In this document: positions 1-8,835 of the stretch, one piece after another
Layout: every line of letters begins with the position of its first letter
Position numbering within the stretch: the first letter of the stretch is position 1
NCBI GenBank assembly: GCA_947498155.1
Contig: CANMJD010000001.1
Span: forward strand, 1,178,001 to 1,242,000
Length of the DNA: 64,000 bases
Source of the DNA: an uncultured Pseudoruegeria sp.
GTDB lineage: Bacteria > Pseudomonadota > Alphaproteobacteria > Rhodobacterales > Rhodobacteraceae
Reading direction: 5' to 3'
Notes under the pieces: model-generated
What the model saw: only the letters and a program-made list of their open reading frames with translations
What the model was told of the DNA's origin: nothing
Databases searched by the model: none
Made by a program: the position numbers and the translations under genes

Positions 1-570
1 GCCGGGCGCGATGTAGTGCCAGTCAACCTTGCGGTCTTCTTGCCACTTCAGGATCGCATTCGAAGTCAGTTCGGTCCCATTGTCGCTGACCACCATACAG
101 GGATATCCACGCATCTAAGCAATACAGTCCAACTCACGACCCACACGTTCGCCTGAGAGCGATGTGTCGACCACAGCAGCCAAACATTCGCGGCTGAAGT
201 CATCTATCACGTTCAGGATGCGGAAGCGGCGACCGCAGGACAGGCTGTCGGACACAAAGTCCAGAGACCAACGCTGGTTCGGCCCCTGTGGGGTCGCCAT
301 TGGTGTTCTGGTGCCCACTGCACGCTTGCGCCCGCTACGTTTACGAACCGTTAACCCTTCTTCGCGGTAGATCCGGTAAAGCTTCTTCCAGTTCACACGC
401 CAGCCCTCCCGCTTGAGCAAGATGTGCAGTCGACGATACCCAAACCGCCGCCTCTCGGACGACAGCTCCGTCAACCGATCCCGCAAATCAGTGTCCGCTG
501 GCCGCTTTGATGTCCGCCGATAGACACGTGGATCAATCCCGGCCAAAGCGCAGGCCCGCTGCGGGGCGGC
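1..570 (-). pseudogene. IS3-family transposase OrfB remnant
   Basis: The minus strand encodes most of the N-terminal and central part of an IS3-family (IS407/IS511-like) OrfB: the GIDPRVYRRTSKR start region, the RRFGYRRLH and KLYRIYREEGL stretches, the first catalytic aspartate in WSLDFVSD and the second in VVSDNGTE. An in-frame TAG at 115-117 sits where relatives have a glutamate before MRGYPC, so a single GAG to TAG change would explain it; the frame is open again beyond it to the window edge. No OrfA is seen upstream (higher coordinates), so the element appears truncated at its 5' end near 570 as well as interrupted. The C-terminal part with the catalytic glutamate lies outside the window. 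It is probably inactive. Confidence 0.85.
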
Positions 571-919
571 AGTTTTTTGTATGGCACCTCCCGAAATGGG
601 CGAACTGATTGGAGGGTAGAGGCGTTACTTATGCAGAGTGGAAAGATCGTGAAATCGCTGAAGCGATTGGCGAAACTCCTGTCTAAGTTCCCTTCGTTCG
701 GGGCATTCTATCCCGCTTTGGCAAAAGGGCGGCGGTCGCAAAAACTGCAATCCCGCCGCCCTTGGTTAATACTCCCGCTAAACCACTAACCCATTGGATT
801 GTCGGTTTAACAATTCTACAGGCTCCCCCGCACCACCTTCATGCTGAAGAAGCCAGCCACCATCAACAAGCGCCTTAATTGCGCCCTCTCCCAACTATAG
901 GAGAGGAGCACTTTCCGCA
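571..919. other. Intergenic stretch with hairpins, no gene seen
   Basis: This gap lies between the transposase remnant and the end of the uronate operon. A short plus-strand frame around 618-687 reads like a C-terminal tail (ending IAEAIGETPV then stop) but is blocked just upstream and I do not recognise it. Two hairpins are present: the one at 725-763 and a smaller one with 7-bp arms CCTCTCC (885-891) and GGAGAGG (900-906), directly after the stop of the operon's last gene. Confidence 0.5.
723..763 (-). terminator. Hairpin, probable terminator of the uronate operon
   Basis: Perfect 11-bp arms AAGGGCGGCGG (725-735) and CCGCCGCCCTT (753-763) enclose a 17-nt loop. Read on the minus strand the stem is followed by a short TTTT. 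It lies about 160 bases past the stop of the last minus-strand gene, so it could end transcription of the alginate/uronate operon and shield it from the IS remnant. Confidence 0.5.
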
Positions 920-1663
920 TTACGAGAATAGCATACCGCCGTTGATGTCGATGTTCGCACCGGTGATGAATGCAGAGTCATCGCAAGCAAGGAACAGAAC
1001 CAGATCGGCAACATCTTCAACTGTACCTTGGCGCTTCAAAGGGGCCGTCGCCTCAAAGCCGCGACGACCAGCATCCGGTGTGTGAATGTTGTGGAAATCG
1101 GTGTCGATCATACCGGGGCACAGCGCGTTTACACGAATTTCCGGGCCAACTTCTTTGGCCAACCCCCGTGTCATCGTCATAACAGCGCCCTTTGAGGTCG
1201 CATATGCCACCGCCCCACCGCCGCCACCATCACGCGCAGCTTGGCTGGCAAGGTTCACAATCGCACCGGATTTCATGTGCGCAAGGCAGGCCTTGGTCAT
1301 CATGAAGGTGCTGGTCAGGTTCAGCGACATAACAGCTTCCCAATGGCTTAGCTCCATGTCGGCGATTTTCTTACGGGCAATCAGGCCACCGGCGTTATTC
1401 ACCAGAATATCCAAGCCACCGAAAGCGTCTACTGTTTTGCCAACCAGCGCATCAACGTCTGCTTGATTGTTCAGATCGCCCTGCACGGCAATCGCCTTGC
1501 CGCCGGCGGCCTCGATTTTTGCGACCACCGCATCGGCTCCTTTGGAGCTAGCGAAATAGTTAATCGCCACATTGGCCCCTTCGGCGGCTAGTTTGATCGC
1601 TACGGCTGCGCCGATGTCGCGACCGCCACCGGTGACGATTGCTGTTTTTCCTGCAAGTTTCAT
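920..1663 (-). CDS. SDR oxidoreductase, probable DEH/uronate reductase
   Basis: A 247-residue short-chain dehydrogenase/reductase. Visible motifs are the cofactor loop TGGGRDIG (about 11-18), NNAG (about 89-92) and the catalytic YATSK (about 160-164), with a C-terminal INGG typical of classical SDRs. It is the last gene of the minus-strand alginate operon. SDRs in alginate clusters commonly reduce 4-deoxy-L-erythro-5-hexoseulose uronate (DEH) to 2-keto-3-deoxygluconate, and that is the inferred role. The cytoplasmic location follows from the absence of a signal peptide. The ATG is preceded by AGGATATCCA. Substrate and cofactor cannot be read from sequence alone; a 3-oxoacyl reductase-like activity on another sugar acid is the main alternative. 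Confidence 0.75.
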   Translation of the reverse strand: MKLAGKTAIVTGGGRDIGAAVAIKLAAEGANVAINYFASSKGADAVVAKIEAAGGKAIAVQGDLNNQADVDALVGKTVDAFGGLDILVNNAGGLIARKKIADMELSHWEAVMSLNLTSTFMMTKACLAHMKSGAIVNLASQAARDGGGGGAVAYATSKGAVMTMTRGLAKEVGPEIRVNALCPGMIDTDFHNIHTPDAGRRGFEATAPLKRQGTVEDVADLVLFLACDDSAFITGANIDINGGMLFS

Positions 1664-1712
1664 TGGATATCCTATTTAGTTTATTCACCACGCCCGGAAG
1701 CGTGGTTCAATT

Positions 1713-2594
1713 TTAGCTTTTGAGTTCAAGGAAATAGTCGAAGATCTCAGGGACATTGCCCTCGCCCATTCCGGCTTCAACAGCAGCTTGAAGCGCCTGC
1801 GAGGTGCCTTCCGCGATGCGGGCGCTTGTGCCCATGTCTTCGGCCATCTCCAAAAAGTAACCGAGGTCTTTATTGGCGTTGTTAATCGAGAAACCCAGAT
1901 CGCTCACTCCGTCCACTGCGTAATTTTTGCAAAACCCCATAAAGGGCGAATTGGACGGTCCCGTCGACATGATCTCATAGAGTTGGGCCCGATCGACGCC
2001 AGCGCGGTCTGCAACCGCAAAAGCCTGGCTCATGGTGCAGACAGTGGTCATCCCCATGAAATTGTTAATCAACTTGGTGACATGCCCTGCCCCCAACGCG
2101 CCAAGATAAAAGACATTCTCGCCTTGGTCGTCTAGCACCGGTTTGACCTTATCAAAAGTCACTTTATCGCCGGCGGCCATGATATTGAGCAAGCCATCTT
2201 TGGCATGGGCGGGGGTCCGACCCAGAGGAGCATCCACCATCCCTGCCCCTTTGGCAGCAAGGTCAGCCCCAATTTTGCGCGTAGACGCAGGAATCGATGT
2301 GCCGAAATCAATTAGGACAGCGCCTTCTTTGATGCCTTCCAGAATACCGTTGTTGCCGTAAACAATGCTTTCGACCACTTTTGATGTGGTCAAAGCGAGC
2401 ATCACGATGTCGACTTCGGCGGCCAGCGCCTTGGGTGAGGTGGCTTCGCGGGCGTTGCCGCGTGCAAGAACAGCGGCCACGGCGTCCTTGTTCAGGTCCA
2501 TTACAACGAGTTCGTACCCGCGTTTCTGCAGGTTCTCCACCATGTTGCCGCCCATAAGGCCAAGACCGATAAATCCGATGACAGGTTTGCTCAT
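1713..2594 (-). CDS. Beta-hydroxyacid dehydrogenase family reductase, YihU-like signature
   Basis: A 293-residue NAD(P)-dependent enzyme of the 3-hydroxyisobutyrate/tartronate semialdehyde reductase family. The N-terminal Rossmann loop GFIGLGLMGGNM and the catalytic lysine in KLINNFMG are present. The substrate loop reads DAPLGRTPAHA rather than the usual DAPVSGG; GRT at this place recalls sulfolactaldehyde reductase YihU. It lies between the KdgF-like cupin and the SDR in the alginate operon, so an aldehyde-bearing uronate product such as DEH, or a downstream semialdehyde, is the likely substrate. The start ATG has a GGAG 11 bases upstream. Family certain, substrate inferred. Confidence 0.75.
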   Translation of the reverse strand: MSKPVIGFIGLGLMGGNMVENLQKRGYELVVMDLNKDAVAAVLARGNAREATSPKALAAEVDIVMLALTTSKVVESIVYGNNGILEGIKEGAVLIDFGTSIPASTRKIGADLAAKGAGMVDAPLGRTPAHAKDGLLNIMAAGDKVTFDKVKPVLDDQGENVFYLGALGAGHVTKLINNFMGMTTVCTMSQAFAVADRAGVDRAQLYEIMSTGPSNSPFMGFCKNYAVDGVSDLGFSINNANKDLGYFLEMAEDMGTSARIAEGTSQALQAAVEAGMGEGNVPEIFDYFLELKS

Positions 2595-2630
2595 GTTGAA
2601 ATCTCCGATTTTTATTCTGTGTTTATTGGA

Positions 2631-2963
2631 TCAAACGAAATCTTCGCGGTGCGGCGTAAAGACATCCAGAAGCGTGCCTGCTTCAAGACAGGTCGCCCCG
2701 TGTTCGATATTTGCTTGTTTATAGAGCGAGTCCCCCGCCCCCACGATGTAGGTCTCATCCCCCACCGTGAATTCGAACTTACCTGACATCACATAAGTGA
2801 TTTGTTCATGGCGGTGGTGATGGCGCGGGGCGACTGTGCCGGTTTCGAAATGGACCTCTACAACCATCAGATTGTCGTTATAGGCCCCGACTTTACGGGA
2901 CAAACCTTGGTCAACGGTTTCGAGCGTGCCCTTATCGCCCGGAAAATAGTTCTGAATACTCAT
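2631..2963 (-). CDS. kdgF: KdgF-like cupin, unsaturated uronate ketonisation
   Basis: A 110-residue single-domain cupin. The metal-site pattern HxHxHEQ falls at residues 48-54 and a further histidine at 88; the C-terminal Asp100, Phe102 and Arg106 are spaced as in characterised KdgF proteins. KdgF opens 4,5-unsaturated monouronates released by lyases to the linear keto sugar, DKI from pectin or DEH from alginate. Here it follows directly after the alginate lyase gene (17-base gap), so it would act on that enzyme's product in the cytoplasm. Length matches the family. A generic cupin is the alternative, but both residues and context support KdgF. Confidence 0.85.
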   Translation of the reverse strand: MSIQNYFPGDKGTLETVDQGLSRKVGAYNDNLMVVEVHFETGTVAPRHHHRHEQITYVMSGKFEFTVGDETYIVGAGDSLYKQANIEHGATCLEAGTLLDVFTPHREDFV

Positions 2964-2980
2964 ATTAATCTCCGCGGGTG

Positions 2981-5302
2981 TTAGGTGTTGGCCAGTTTTT
3001 TCAGAACAACTTTGAAGGTGTTCTCTTCGGCATCTGTGAAATAAAGGTCCGCATCATAACCCTGATCGTCCATGAAGTTGAAAATCCGCTTGGGCGCATC
3101 CAGCTTATAGGGCACCAGCAACGTCGCAATCCTGTGGCGGGTCGAGGCAGGGTAATGGGCGGTCAAGTGGGTGTGCACCGGCAGGCCTTCGATTTCCGAT
3201 GGGTCAACATCAGGGAAAGAGGTGCTTTGAGAAATCACCGGCTTGCCGGCTTCTGACCAGACAACTTGCCCGTAAAATCCGGCCTTTTCCCCATGATTGC
3301 GGAAAGAGGTTTTGCCCAGTTCAAACGGGTTATTCGCGTGCAGCATGAAATCCACGGTCACCGGCGTGTCAGCGTCCACCTTGTCGATGATGACAAAGTA
3401 GGAATTGCGCACAAAATAGATCTCGCGCTCCGCACGAGTGATTTCGGGTGACAGGCTTTGATAAGCCGCAGTCGCATCCCCATGAATAAAGATGTGATCC
3501 TCACGCTGCTCTGCCGCAAGGATACGTCCGTTGGCCGCCATGGCCTTGGATTTATCCTTTTCGGCATATTGGCCTTTGCCGTTGATCAGAATAGCGTTCT
3601 TTGAACGGGTCTGGCGGCGCCAGTTGCGGTGCATGGTCGAATTGAAGGCCACGTAATGACCCGACTGGATCGCCAGATCCTCGCCATAGGCGGACATGCA
3701 GAAAGCATTCTGGTCCCCATGGCTGTGACTGATCGAGCCAAAGGGCGAGGATTTAAAGACAAACTGGATATGCTCATCCGGATTGTCCATGGCGTGCTGA
3801 ACGCCAACCCATCCGATACCCTTGAAATGGCGCAGCCCGCTTTCCGGAGGCGTTGCTTCAACGACTGGGAAATCGGTTTGGAAAACCAACTCGTCAAAAT
3901 TGGTGTCCCACCAGCCCCAGTTATAAAACGCCATTTCAGTACCTGGATTGGTGCGCAGGTTTTCCTCGCAATACCACTGATAGGCCCCCTTCCCTGTCGC
4001 GCCTGCGAACTGACGCAGGTTCAAACCAGTTTTAACGCAAGGCAAATCGCCTTGAGTACTGTCATCGCCAAAGGTGCCACGACGGGTATTGGGCGCTTTG
4101 CAATACAGTGCAAAATCGCCGGTATTCTGGAAAAACGGGCGTTTATACAGGTCGATACCCGTAAAGGATTTCAACCGGTTGGCGGAATCAATCAGATAGG
4201 CGATGCCCATCATCCAGTAATGCGTGCCCTCGGCCCAACCGCCATCACTATCACCCCAAGGCGAATAGACGGTCGACAGGAATTCAATGCAGTAATTCAA
4301 CCAATCCCGCGCTTCATCGGCGTCGTCATCCCCCAACAGCGCAATACAGGCTGGCACAATCGTCAGCGAGACCGAACGCACCGCGTGACTGTCATAGGGA
4401 AAAAGGTGGATTTTGGCGTTCAAGATCGCATGTTCGGCAATGTCGCGGGTCCGTTCCAGCAAGGCTCCCCGCACCATGGCCCGTTCGTCCTCGGACAGAT
4501 CGTCATAAAGCCAGTCATAGCCCCACGCCAAAGCATTACAGACACGGTAGGCCCATTCATCTGTGTAGGCCCGCGAGGTAACGCCCATCGGATCCCACGA
4601 TGCCGCCTCCAGAAGCCATTCCTTGGCGCGGGCGGTCATTGCTGCATCCCCGGTCACCGTTCCACCGATGGCAAGATGGCGGATCGCGTACCAGACCTCT
4701 TGCAGATCAATATAGGTCTGTCGCCAGATCGGCGCGGTGCGTTTGTGATCGGGATAGCCCGCAGGCTCGGTGATAATGTCGCGTTCCATCCACGGCAGAA
4801 CGGATTTGTCATAAAATGTGGACCACGTGCAGTGATCCGGATCGGCTTTGACCGCATTCTTGAAGTCAGCCAAGCGATCCTGTGTCATCCAAAGGCGCGG
4901 GTGGGTTTTGGACACATTTGCCAAACGCACATCGCGCAGCGGCAGCGGTGTTTCCGCCAACCCTTCGGCGATGTTAAATCTGCGGGTGCTGCTCCATGCG
5001 CTAGAAGACGCGCCTTTTTGAGCATCCCAAGTGGCATAGGTCCAATAGTGTTCTCCGGTCTCCAGCACCACGTCTGGCGTGAAAAAATTAACCGGAATAT
5101 TCTCGTAGGTTATTGTTTTGGCTTTCGGGAACGTCGGATCGGCAGAGATACGCAGCACATAGGCGGCGTCATCGTCGATCACGGGAATCCAGCTGAAGCG
5201 TGGCGGATTTTCAACGACAGGCGTGTCAGCATCCGGACCATACTGAATCGTCAAACGGCCTGCTTTGGGTTCATCGAGTTTTGGAAGGTCAGATACCAAC
5301 AT
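2981..5302 (-). CDS. PL15 exo-type oligoalginate lyase
   Basis: A 773-residue protein that resembles the Agrobacterium oligoalginate lyase Atu3025 (polysaccharide lyase family 15, about 776 residues) along its whole length. An N-terminal beta-sandwich (ENPPRFSW, about 32-39) is followed by an alpha/alpha toroid with FPYDSHAVRS and GTHYWMMG, then a heparinase II/III-type C-terminal beta domain with SHSHGDQNAF. These three segments carry the His, Tyr and His that serve catalysis in PL15 enzymes. No signal peptide is evident, consistent with a cytoplasmic enzyme that removes unsaturated monouronate from the end of imported oligo-alginate. It follows the binding-protein gene after a hairpin and precedes kdgF. 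Confidence 0.93.
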   Translation of the reverse strand: MLVSDLPKLDEPKAGRLTIQYGPDADTPVVENPPRFSWIPVIDDDAAYVLRISADPTFPKAKTITYENIPVNFFTPDVVLETGEHYWTYATWDAQKGASSSAWSSTRRFNIAEGLAETPLPLRDVRLANVSKTHPRLWMTQDRLADFKNAVKADPDHCTWSTFYDKSVLPWMERDIITEPAGYPDHKRTAPIWRQTYIDLQEVWYAIRHLAIGGTVTGDAAMTARAKEWLLEAASWDPMGVTSRAYTDEWAYRVCNALAWGYDWLYDDLSEDERAMVRGALLERTRDIAEHAILNAKIHLFPYDSHAVRSVSLTIVPACIALLGDDDADEARDWLNYCIEFLSTVYSPWGDSDGGWAEGTHYWMMGIAYLIDSANRLKSFTGIDLYKRPFFQNTGDFALYCKAPNTRRGTFGDDSTQGDLPCVKTGLNLRQFAGATGKGAYQWYCEENLRTNPGTEMAFYNWGWWDTNFDELVFQTDFPVVEATPPESGLRHFKGIGWVGVQHAMDNPDEHIQFVFKSSPFGSISHSHGDQNAFCMSAYGEDLAIQSGHYVAFNSTMHRNWRRQTRSKNAILINGKGQYAEKDKSKAMAANGRILAAEQREDHIFIHGDATAAYQSLSPEITRAEREIYFVRNSYFVIIDKVDADTPVTVDFMLHANNPFELGKTSFRNHGEKAGFYGQVVWSEAGKPVISQSTSFPDVDPSEIEGLPVHTHLTAHYPASTRHRIATLLVPYKLDAPKRIFNFMDDQGYDADLYFTDAEENTFKVVLKKLANT

Positions 5303-5324
5303 CGGTCATTCATTTCTGTTCAGG

Positions 5325-5368
5325 ATAGAAAAAAGAAACATCAGGGACGGCGATCCGCGCCGCCCCTG
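5325..5368 (-). terminator. Intercistronic hairpin after the binding-protein gene
   Basis: Arms at 5342-5352 and 5358-5368 pair over 11 bp with one wobble. On the minus strand a T-rich stretch opposite the A-run at 5328-5336 follows the stem. It lies between the solute-binding protein gene and the lyase gene. It is best read as a partial terminator or mRNA-processing stem that leaves more transcript for the importer than for the catabolic genes. Confidence 0.6.
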
Positions 5369-5385
5369 ACAAAAGGTCACTTTAT

Positions 5386-6945
5386 TTATTGGTACTGGCG
5401 TTCATACGCGGATTGCATGACTTCCAGAACTTCTTGCAGACCCAATTTGTTGAGCTGTGCAATATAGTCGTCCCATTCTTCGTTCACATTGCCGGAACCA
5501 AGAATCCAAGCCTGCTGACGCTCCAGCATGTAATCCCGTACAGACCCCCAATAACGGTCATAGACCTTTTGTTCGTCTGCGGTGAATGACACACCAAGGA
5601 AGTCGGGGATCAGGTAGTCGCCTTCGTCATACAACGCGATGCCTTCCAGTGCGAATTCATTCGTCCACTGGATTTCATAGTTGTAGTCTTGGAAATACCC
5701 ACGCCCCTGAAGCTGCGCACCAGCTTGATACAAGGACCGGTTTACCGGACCCGCATCAAGGAACTCTTGCTTAAAGATCGCCTGACCGTCGACCAGGTCA
5801 TAGTGCTGACCTTCAACGCCAAAGTTAGCAAGGCGACGGCCTTCTTCAGTGAACCAGAAGTCAAAATACTTGATGGTCTCAACAGGATGTTCATTGGTAT
5901 AACCCATCGCCCAGCCATCTGGTTTCACTAGAATGCGGCGGTGTTCTTCGATGCGATTGCCAGAAACCGAGGCAGGCGGCGCCATGGCCTTGAACTCGAA
6001 ACCTTCGATTTCGGAAGACAGGCTGTTATAGCCACCGGTTGAGGCAAACCAGTCGTGGGTCGAGCCGCCAAGGTTTTCCGACAACAGAAAGTCACGGGCA
6101 GAAGAACCGCGTGTAAAGACTTCGGCATCAACCAGACCTTCGTCATACCAACGGGCCAGATTGCTGATCCCTTCGCGATAGCCGTCACCGATGTAGCCAT
6201 GGGTGATGTTGCCATCGTCGGCATAGAAGTCATGATAGGTATCAGACCCATGCGCACGGCCATCCCAGAGGGTGACAAGGCGGACAAGCTCGGGCCATTG
6301 GCGGGCAAAAAACGGAACTTCGTCTGCTTCGCCATTGCCGTTCGGGTCTTGGGTTTTGAAGGCGCGCAGAACAGCTTCGTATTCTTCAACCGTCTGTGGC
6401 ACTTCGAGGCCCAACGCATCAAGCCAGTCTGTACGGATCCAGTAAGCCCGACCGTATTTACCGTCCGGCAGGTAGGGGATGTAATACATCTGGCCGTCAG
6501 CCGCCTTCACCGCCGCTGCAATATCGGGGCGCTGGTCGTAATAAGCTTTGATATTTGGTGCATGCTCTTCGATCAGATCATTGAGCGGAATGAACGCGCC
6601 TTCTGGGCCGTATTGATTTACGAAATCACGGATCCGGCTGGAGCCGACAATATCAGGCACTTCACCTGTCGCCAGCATAAGATTCAGCGCCTCGGTGTTG
6701 CCGGTGTTTTCGGCATCGGTCCGCATGTTCGCACCGACCGTGACGTCTTTCAGATGGATGTTGGTCCACGCACGGGCTTGCTGCTCGACCGGCCACTCTT
6801 CCTCATAGATCGGATAGGCGCGGTGGTTCATCTGGATGGTCAATTCCAGCGGTTCGTCGACAATTTTCAAAGCGTCATTCGCCAGGACGGGTGTGGTGAT
6901 TGCACTCCCGGCAAGCAAGGTTGCTACGAGACTTATTCTACGCAT
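5386..6945 (-). CDS. Alginate-oligosaccharide ABC importer, solute-binding protein (AlgQ-like)
   Basis: A 519-residue extracellular solute-binding protein with signal peptide MRRISLVATLLAGSAITTPVLA. The length and the neighbourhood fit the large AlgQ-type binding proteins of alginate ABC importers rather than the usual 400-residue sugar-binding proteins. The start is taken at 6945 because GGGAGGAA lies a few bases upstream; a longer in-frame start at 6975 would add ten residues before the signal peptide. It would bind oligo-alginate in the periplasm and pass it to the two permeases encoded just upstream. The substrate is inferred from the adjacent PL15 lyase and family length. Confidence 0.85.
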   Translation of the reverse strand: MRRISLVATLLAGSAITTPVLANDALKIVDEPLELTIQMNHRAYPIYEEEWPVEQQARAWTNIHLKDVTVGANMRTDAENTGNTEALNLMLATGEVPDIVGSSRIRDFVNQYGPEGAFIPLNDLIEEHAPNIKAYYDQRPDIAAAVKAADGQMYYIPYLPDGKYGRAYWIRTDWLDALGLEVPQTVEEYEAVLRAFKTQDPNGNGEADEVPFFARQWPELVRLVTLWDGRAHGSDTYHDFYADDGNITHGYIGDGYREGISNLARWYDEGLVDAEVFTRGSSARDFLLSENLGGSTHDWFASTGGYNSLSSEIEGFEFKAMAPPASVSGNRIEEHRRILVKPDGWAMGYTNEHPVETIKYFDFWFTEEGRRLANFGVEGQHYDLVDGQAIFKQEFLDAGPVNRSLYQAGAQLQGRGYFQDYNYEIQWTNEFALEGIALYDEGDYLIPDFLGVSFTADEQKVYDRYWGSVRDYMLERQQAWILGSGNVNEEWDDYIAQLNKLGLQEVLEVMQSAYERQYQ

Positions 6946-6971
6946 TTGATTTCCTCCCATTTGCGTTTTTG

Positions 6972-7853
6972 TCATTCTTTGACACCCCCGAGCAGGATCC
7001 CCTTCTCGAAGTATTTCTGGATGAACGGATAGACGATCAGCACCGGAATGATCGAACAGACGATGATCGCGGCCGTGACGGTTTCAGCGCTAAAGCCCGC
7101 CGCTGTCTGTAAGATTGCAAATTCATCATTGTCGCTCAGGTTTGCAATCGTGTGGCGCAGGAAAACCTGAAGCGGGATTTTCTCTTCGCTTTGCAGCAGA
7201 ACCATGGCCCAGAAGAACCCGTTCCAGCGCGACACGATGCAGAACAAGGTGATGGTGGCGATGGCAGGTTTGGACAACGGCATAAATACTTTCCACAGCA
7301 CCTCGAAATCATTGGCCCCATCCATGCGCGCGGCTTCTTCAAAGCTCTGCGGGATGGCTTCAAAGAAATTGCGCAGCAGGATGATGTTGAAAGCGTTGAC
7401 GGCAAAGCCAAGGATGATGCCGAACATGCTGTCCAGCAGACCCAGATCGCGCATGTTCAGGAAGAACGGAATCAGGCCGGCATTGAACCACATGGTAAAG
7501 GCGATAAAGAGGTTAAAGTAACGACGCCCCTTTAGCTGTGGCCGTGACAAGGCATAGGCACCGGGAATAATGAACACCAGGCTCATGACCGTGCCACCGA
7601 TCGTGTAGATGAACGTGTTGCGATAGGAGAGCCAGAACTGAGGGTCGGTGATGATATAACCGTAGGCTTCCAGCGTGGCATCAATCGGCATGAACACCAC
7701 TTTACCTGCCTGTGCAGCAAAACCGGAACTGAACGACACAGCCGCAATATAAATAAACGGATACAGCGTTGCGACGGTGAACATCCCGATCAGGATAGAG
7801 ACGACGATGGCAAAAAATTTGTCGCCGCGCGAATAGAGGTTCCAATTCATCAT
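6972..7853 (-). CDS. ABC importer permease (AlgM2/LplC-like)
   Basis: A 293-residue MalG-type inner-membrane permease with about six hydrophobic segments. The EAA loop that docks the ATPase is seen as EEAARMDGANDFEVLWKVFMPLSKP-like sequence near residues 185-205 (key residues E, A, G and P conserved). It is the same length as AlgM2 of the Sphingomonas alginate importer. It pairs with the preceding permease and is separated from it by 12 bases. A second in-frame ATG lies one codon downstream of the chosen start. Confidence 0.88.
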   Translation of the reverse strand: MMNWNLYSRGDKFFAIVVSILIGMFTVATLYPFIYIAAVSFSSGFAAQAGKVVFMPIDATLEAYGYIITDPQFWLSYRNTFIYTIGGTVMSLVFIIPGAYALSRPQLKGRRYFNLFIAFTMWFNAGLIPFFLNMRDLGLLDSMFGIILGFAVNAFNIILLRNFFEAIPQSFEEAARMDGANDFEVLWKVFMPLSKPAIATITLFCIVSRWNGFFWAMVLLQSEEKIPLQVFLRHTIANLSDNDEFAILQTAAGFSAETVTAAIIVCSIIPVLIVYPFIQKYFEKGILLGGVKE

Positions 7854-7865
7854 GGTCTGATCCTC

Positions 7866-8831
7866 CTACCAGAGCGATGTGCGCGAATAGCGGCGCGACA
7901 ATGTGTTGGCCGTCATCACCAGAACAAAGGCAACAAGGGCGTTAAAGAGACCGGCTGCAGCAGCAAGATCGTATTGACCGGACTGCAAACCCTGACGATA
8001 GATCCAGGTGTTGACCACATCCGCCGTTTCATAGGTTGCGGGCTGATAAAGCAGGATGACCAGTTCGAAAGACACTTCCATGATGTTGCCGATACGGATG
8101 ATCAGCATGATCAGGATCGTGGGCAGGATTGACGGAATGGTGATCTTCCACATCATCTGCCAGCGGTTCGCGCCATCCACCACGGCACTTTCGTAAAGCG
8201 ACGGGTTCACTCCGGCGATAGCCGCAAGAAAGACGATGGAGCCAAATCCGGCTTCTTGCCAAATCCCTGTCCCGACAAAGATTGGACGGAACCATTCAGG
8301 CTGGGTCAAAAAGTAGATAGAGTCGATGCCGAACCACCCCAGAACGGTATTGATGATACCGGCAGTGGGCGAAAACGCCGTAATCACGATCCCCGCGATA
8401 ATCACCGAAGAGATAAAATGCGGCAGATAGACGATGGTCTGGGCCGTGCGTTTATAGGTTGCGTTCAATACTTCGTTGAACATCAGCGCCAGAATAATCG
8501 GGGCAGGAAAGCCGAACAGTAGGTTCAACGCCGAAATCTGGATGGTGTTTTTGATCGCCCTCAGGAACTGGTCATTCGAGAACAATGTCTGAAAATGCTC
8601 CAACCCGATCCACGGGCTGCCGGACACACCACGGAAAATCGAATAGTCCTTAAAGGCGATTTGCAGCCCGTACATCGGCTTATATAGAAAGACGAGGAAC
8701 CAGATGAGTGTGGGCAGAAGCATCGCATAGATCTGCCATTCCCGTTTGAAGTGATCAAAGAGCCGCACCCAGCGGCTGTCTTCACTCTGAAGCGGCTGAT
8801 CCGCCTCTGCTGTTGTGTTTTCCTCCCGCAT
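7866..8831 (-). CDS. ABC importer permease (AlgM1/LplB-like)
   Basis: A 321-residue MalF/LplB-type permease with roughly six membrane spans and the EAA-type loop SAVVDGANRWQMMWKI. The ATG at 8831 is chosen because it lies four bases after the stop of the ATPase gene; the longer frame to 8903 would overlap that gene by 68 bases. The resulting size matches AlgM1 (about 324). It forms the membrane channel together with the next permease. Confidence 0.87.
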   Translation of the reverse strand: MREENTTAEADQPLQSEDSRWVRLFDHFKREWQIYAMLLPTLIWFLVFLYKPMYGLQIAFKDYSIFRGVSGSPWIGLEHFQTLFSNDQFLRAIKNTIQISALNLLFGFPAPIILALMFNEVLNATYKRTAQTIVYLPHFISSVIIAGIVITAFSPTAGIINTVLGWFGIDSIYFLTQPEWFRPIFVGTGIWQEAGFGSIVFLAAIAGVNPSLYESAVVDGANRWQMMWKITIPSILPTILIMLIIRIGNIMEVSFELVILLYQPATYETADVVNTWIYRQGLQSGQYDLAAAAGLFNALVAFVLVMTANTLSRRYSRTSLW

Positions 8832-8835
8832 CGCC

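Noticed and set aside
577-789. Short plus-strand frame after the transposase remnant
   Set aside because: It covers the hairpin at 725-763, has no ribosome site and shows no family resemblance.
2981-5302. Heparinase II/III activity for the lyase
   Set aside because: The C-terminal domain is shared, but the full-length match and the alginate-type importer and KdgF point to PL15 oligoalginate lyase.
3629-5467. Very long open frame (612 codons) opposite the alginate lyase gene
   Set aside because: It is antisense to a strongly conserved PL15 gene, has no recognisable motif and reflects the codon structure of the real gene.
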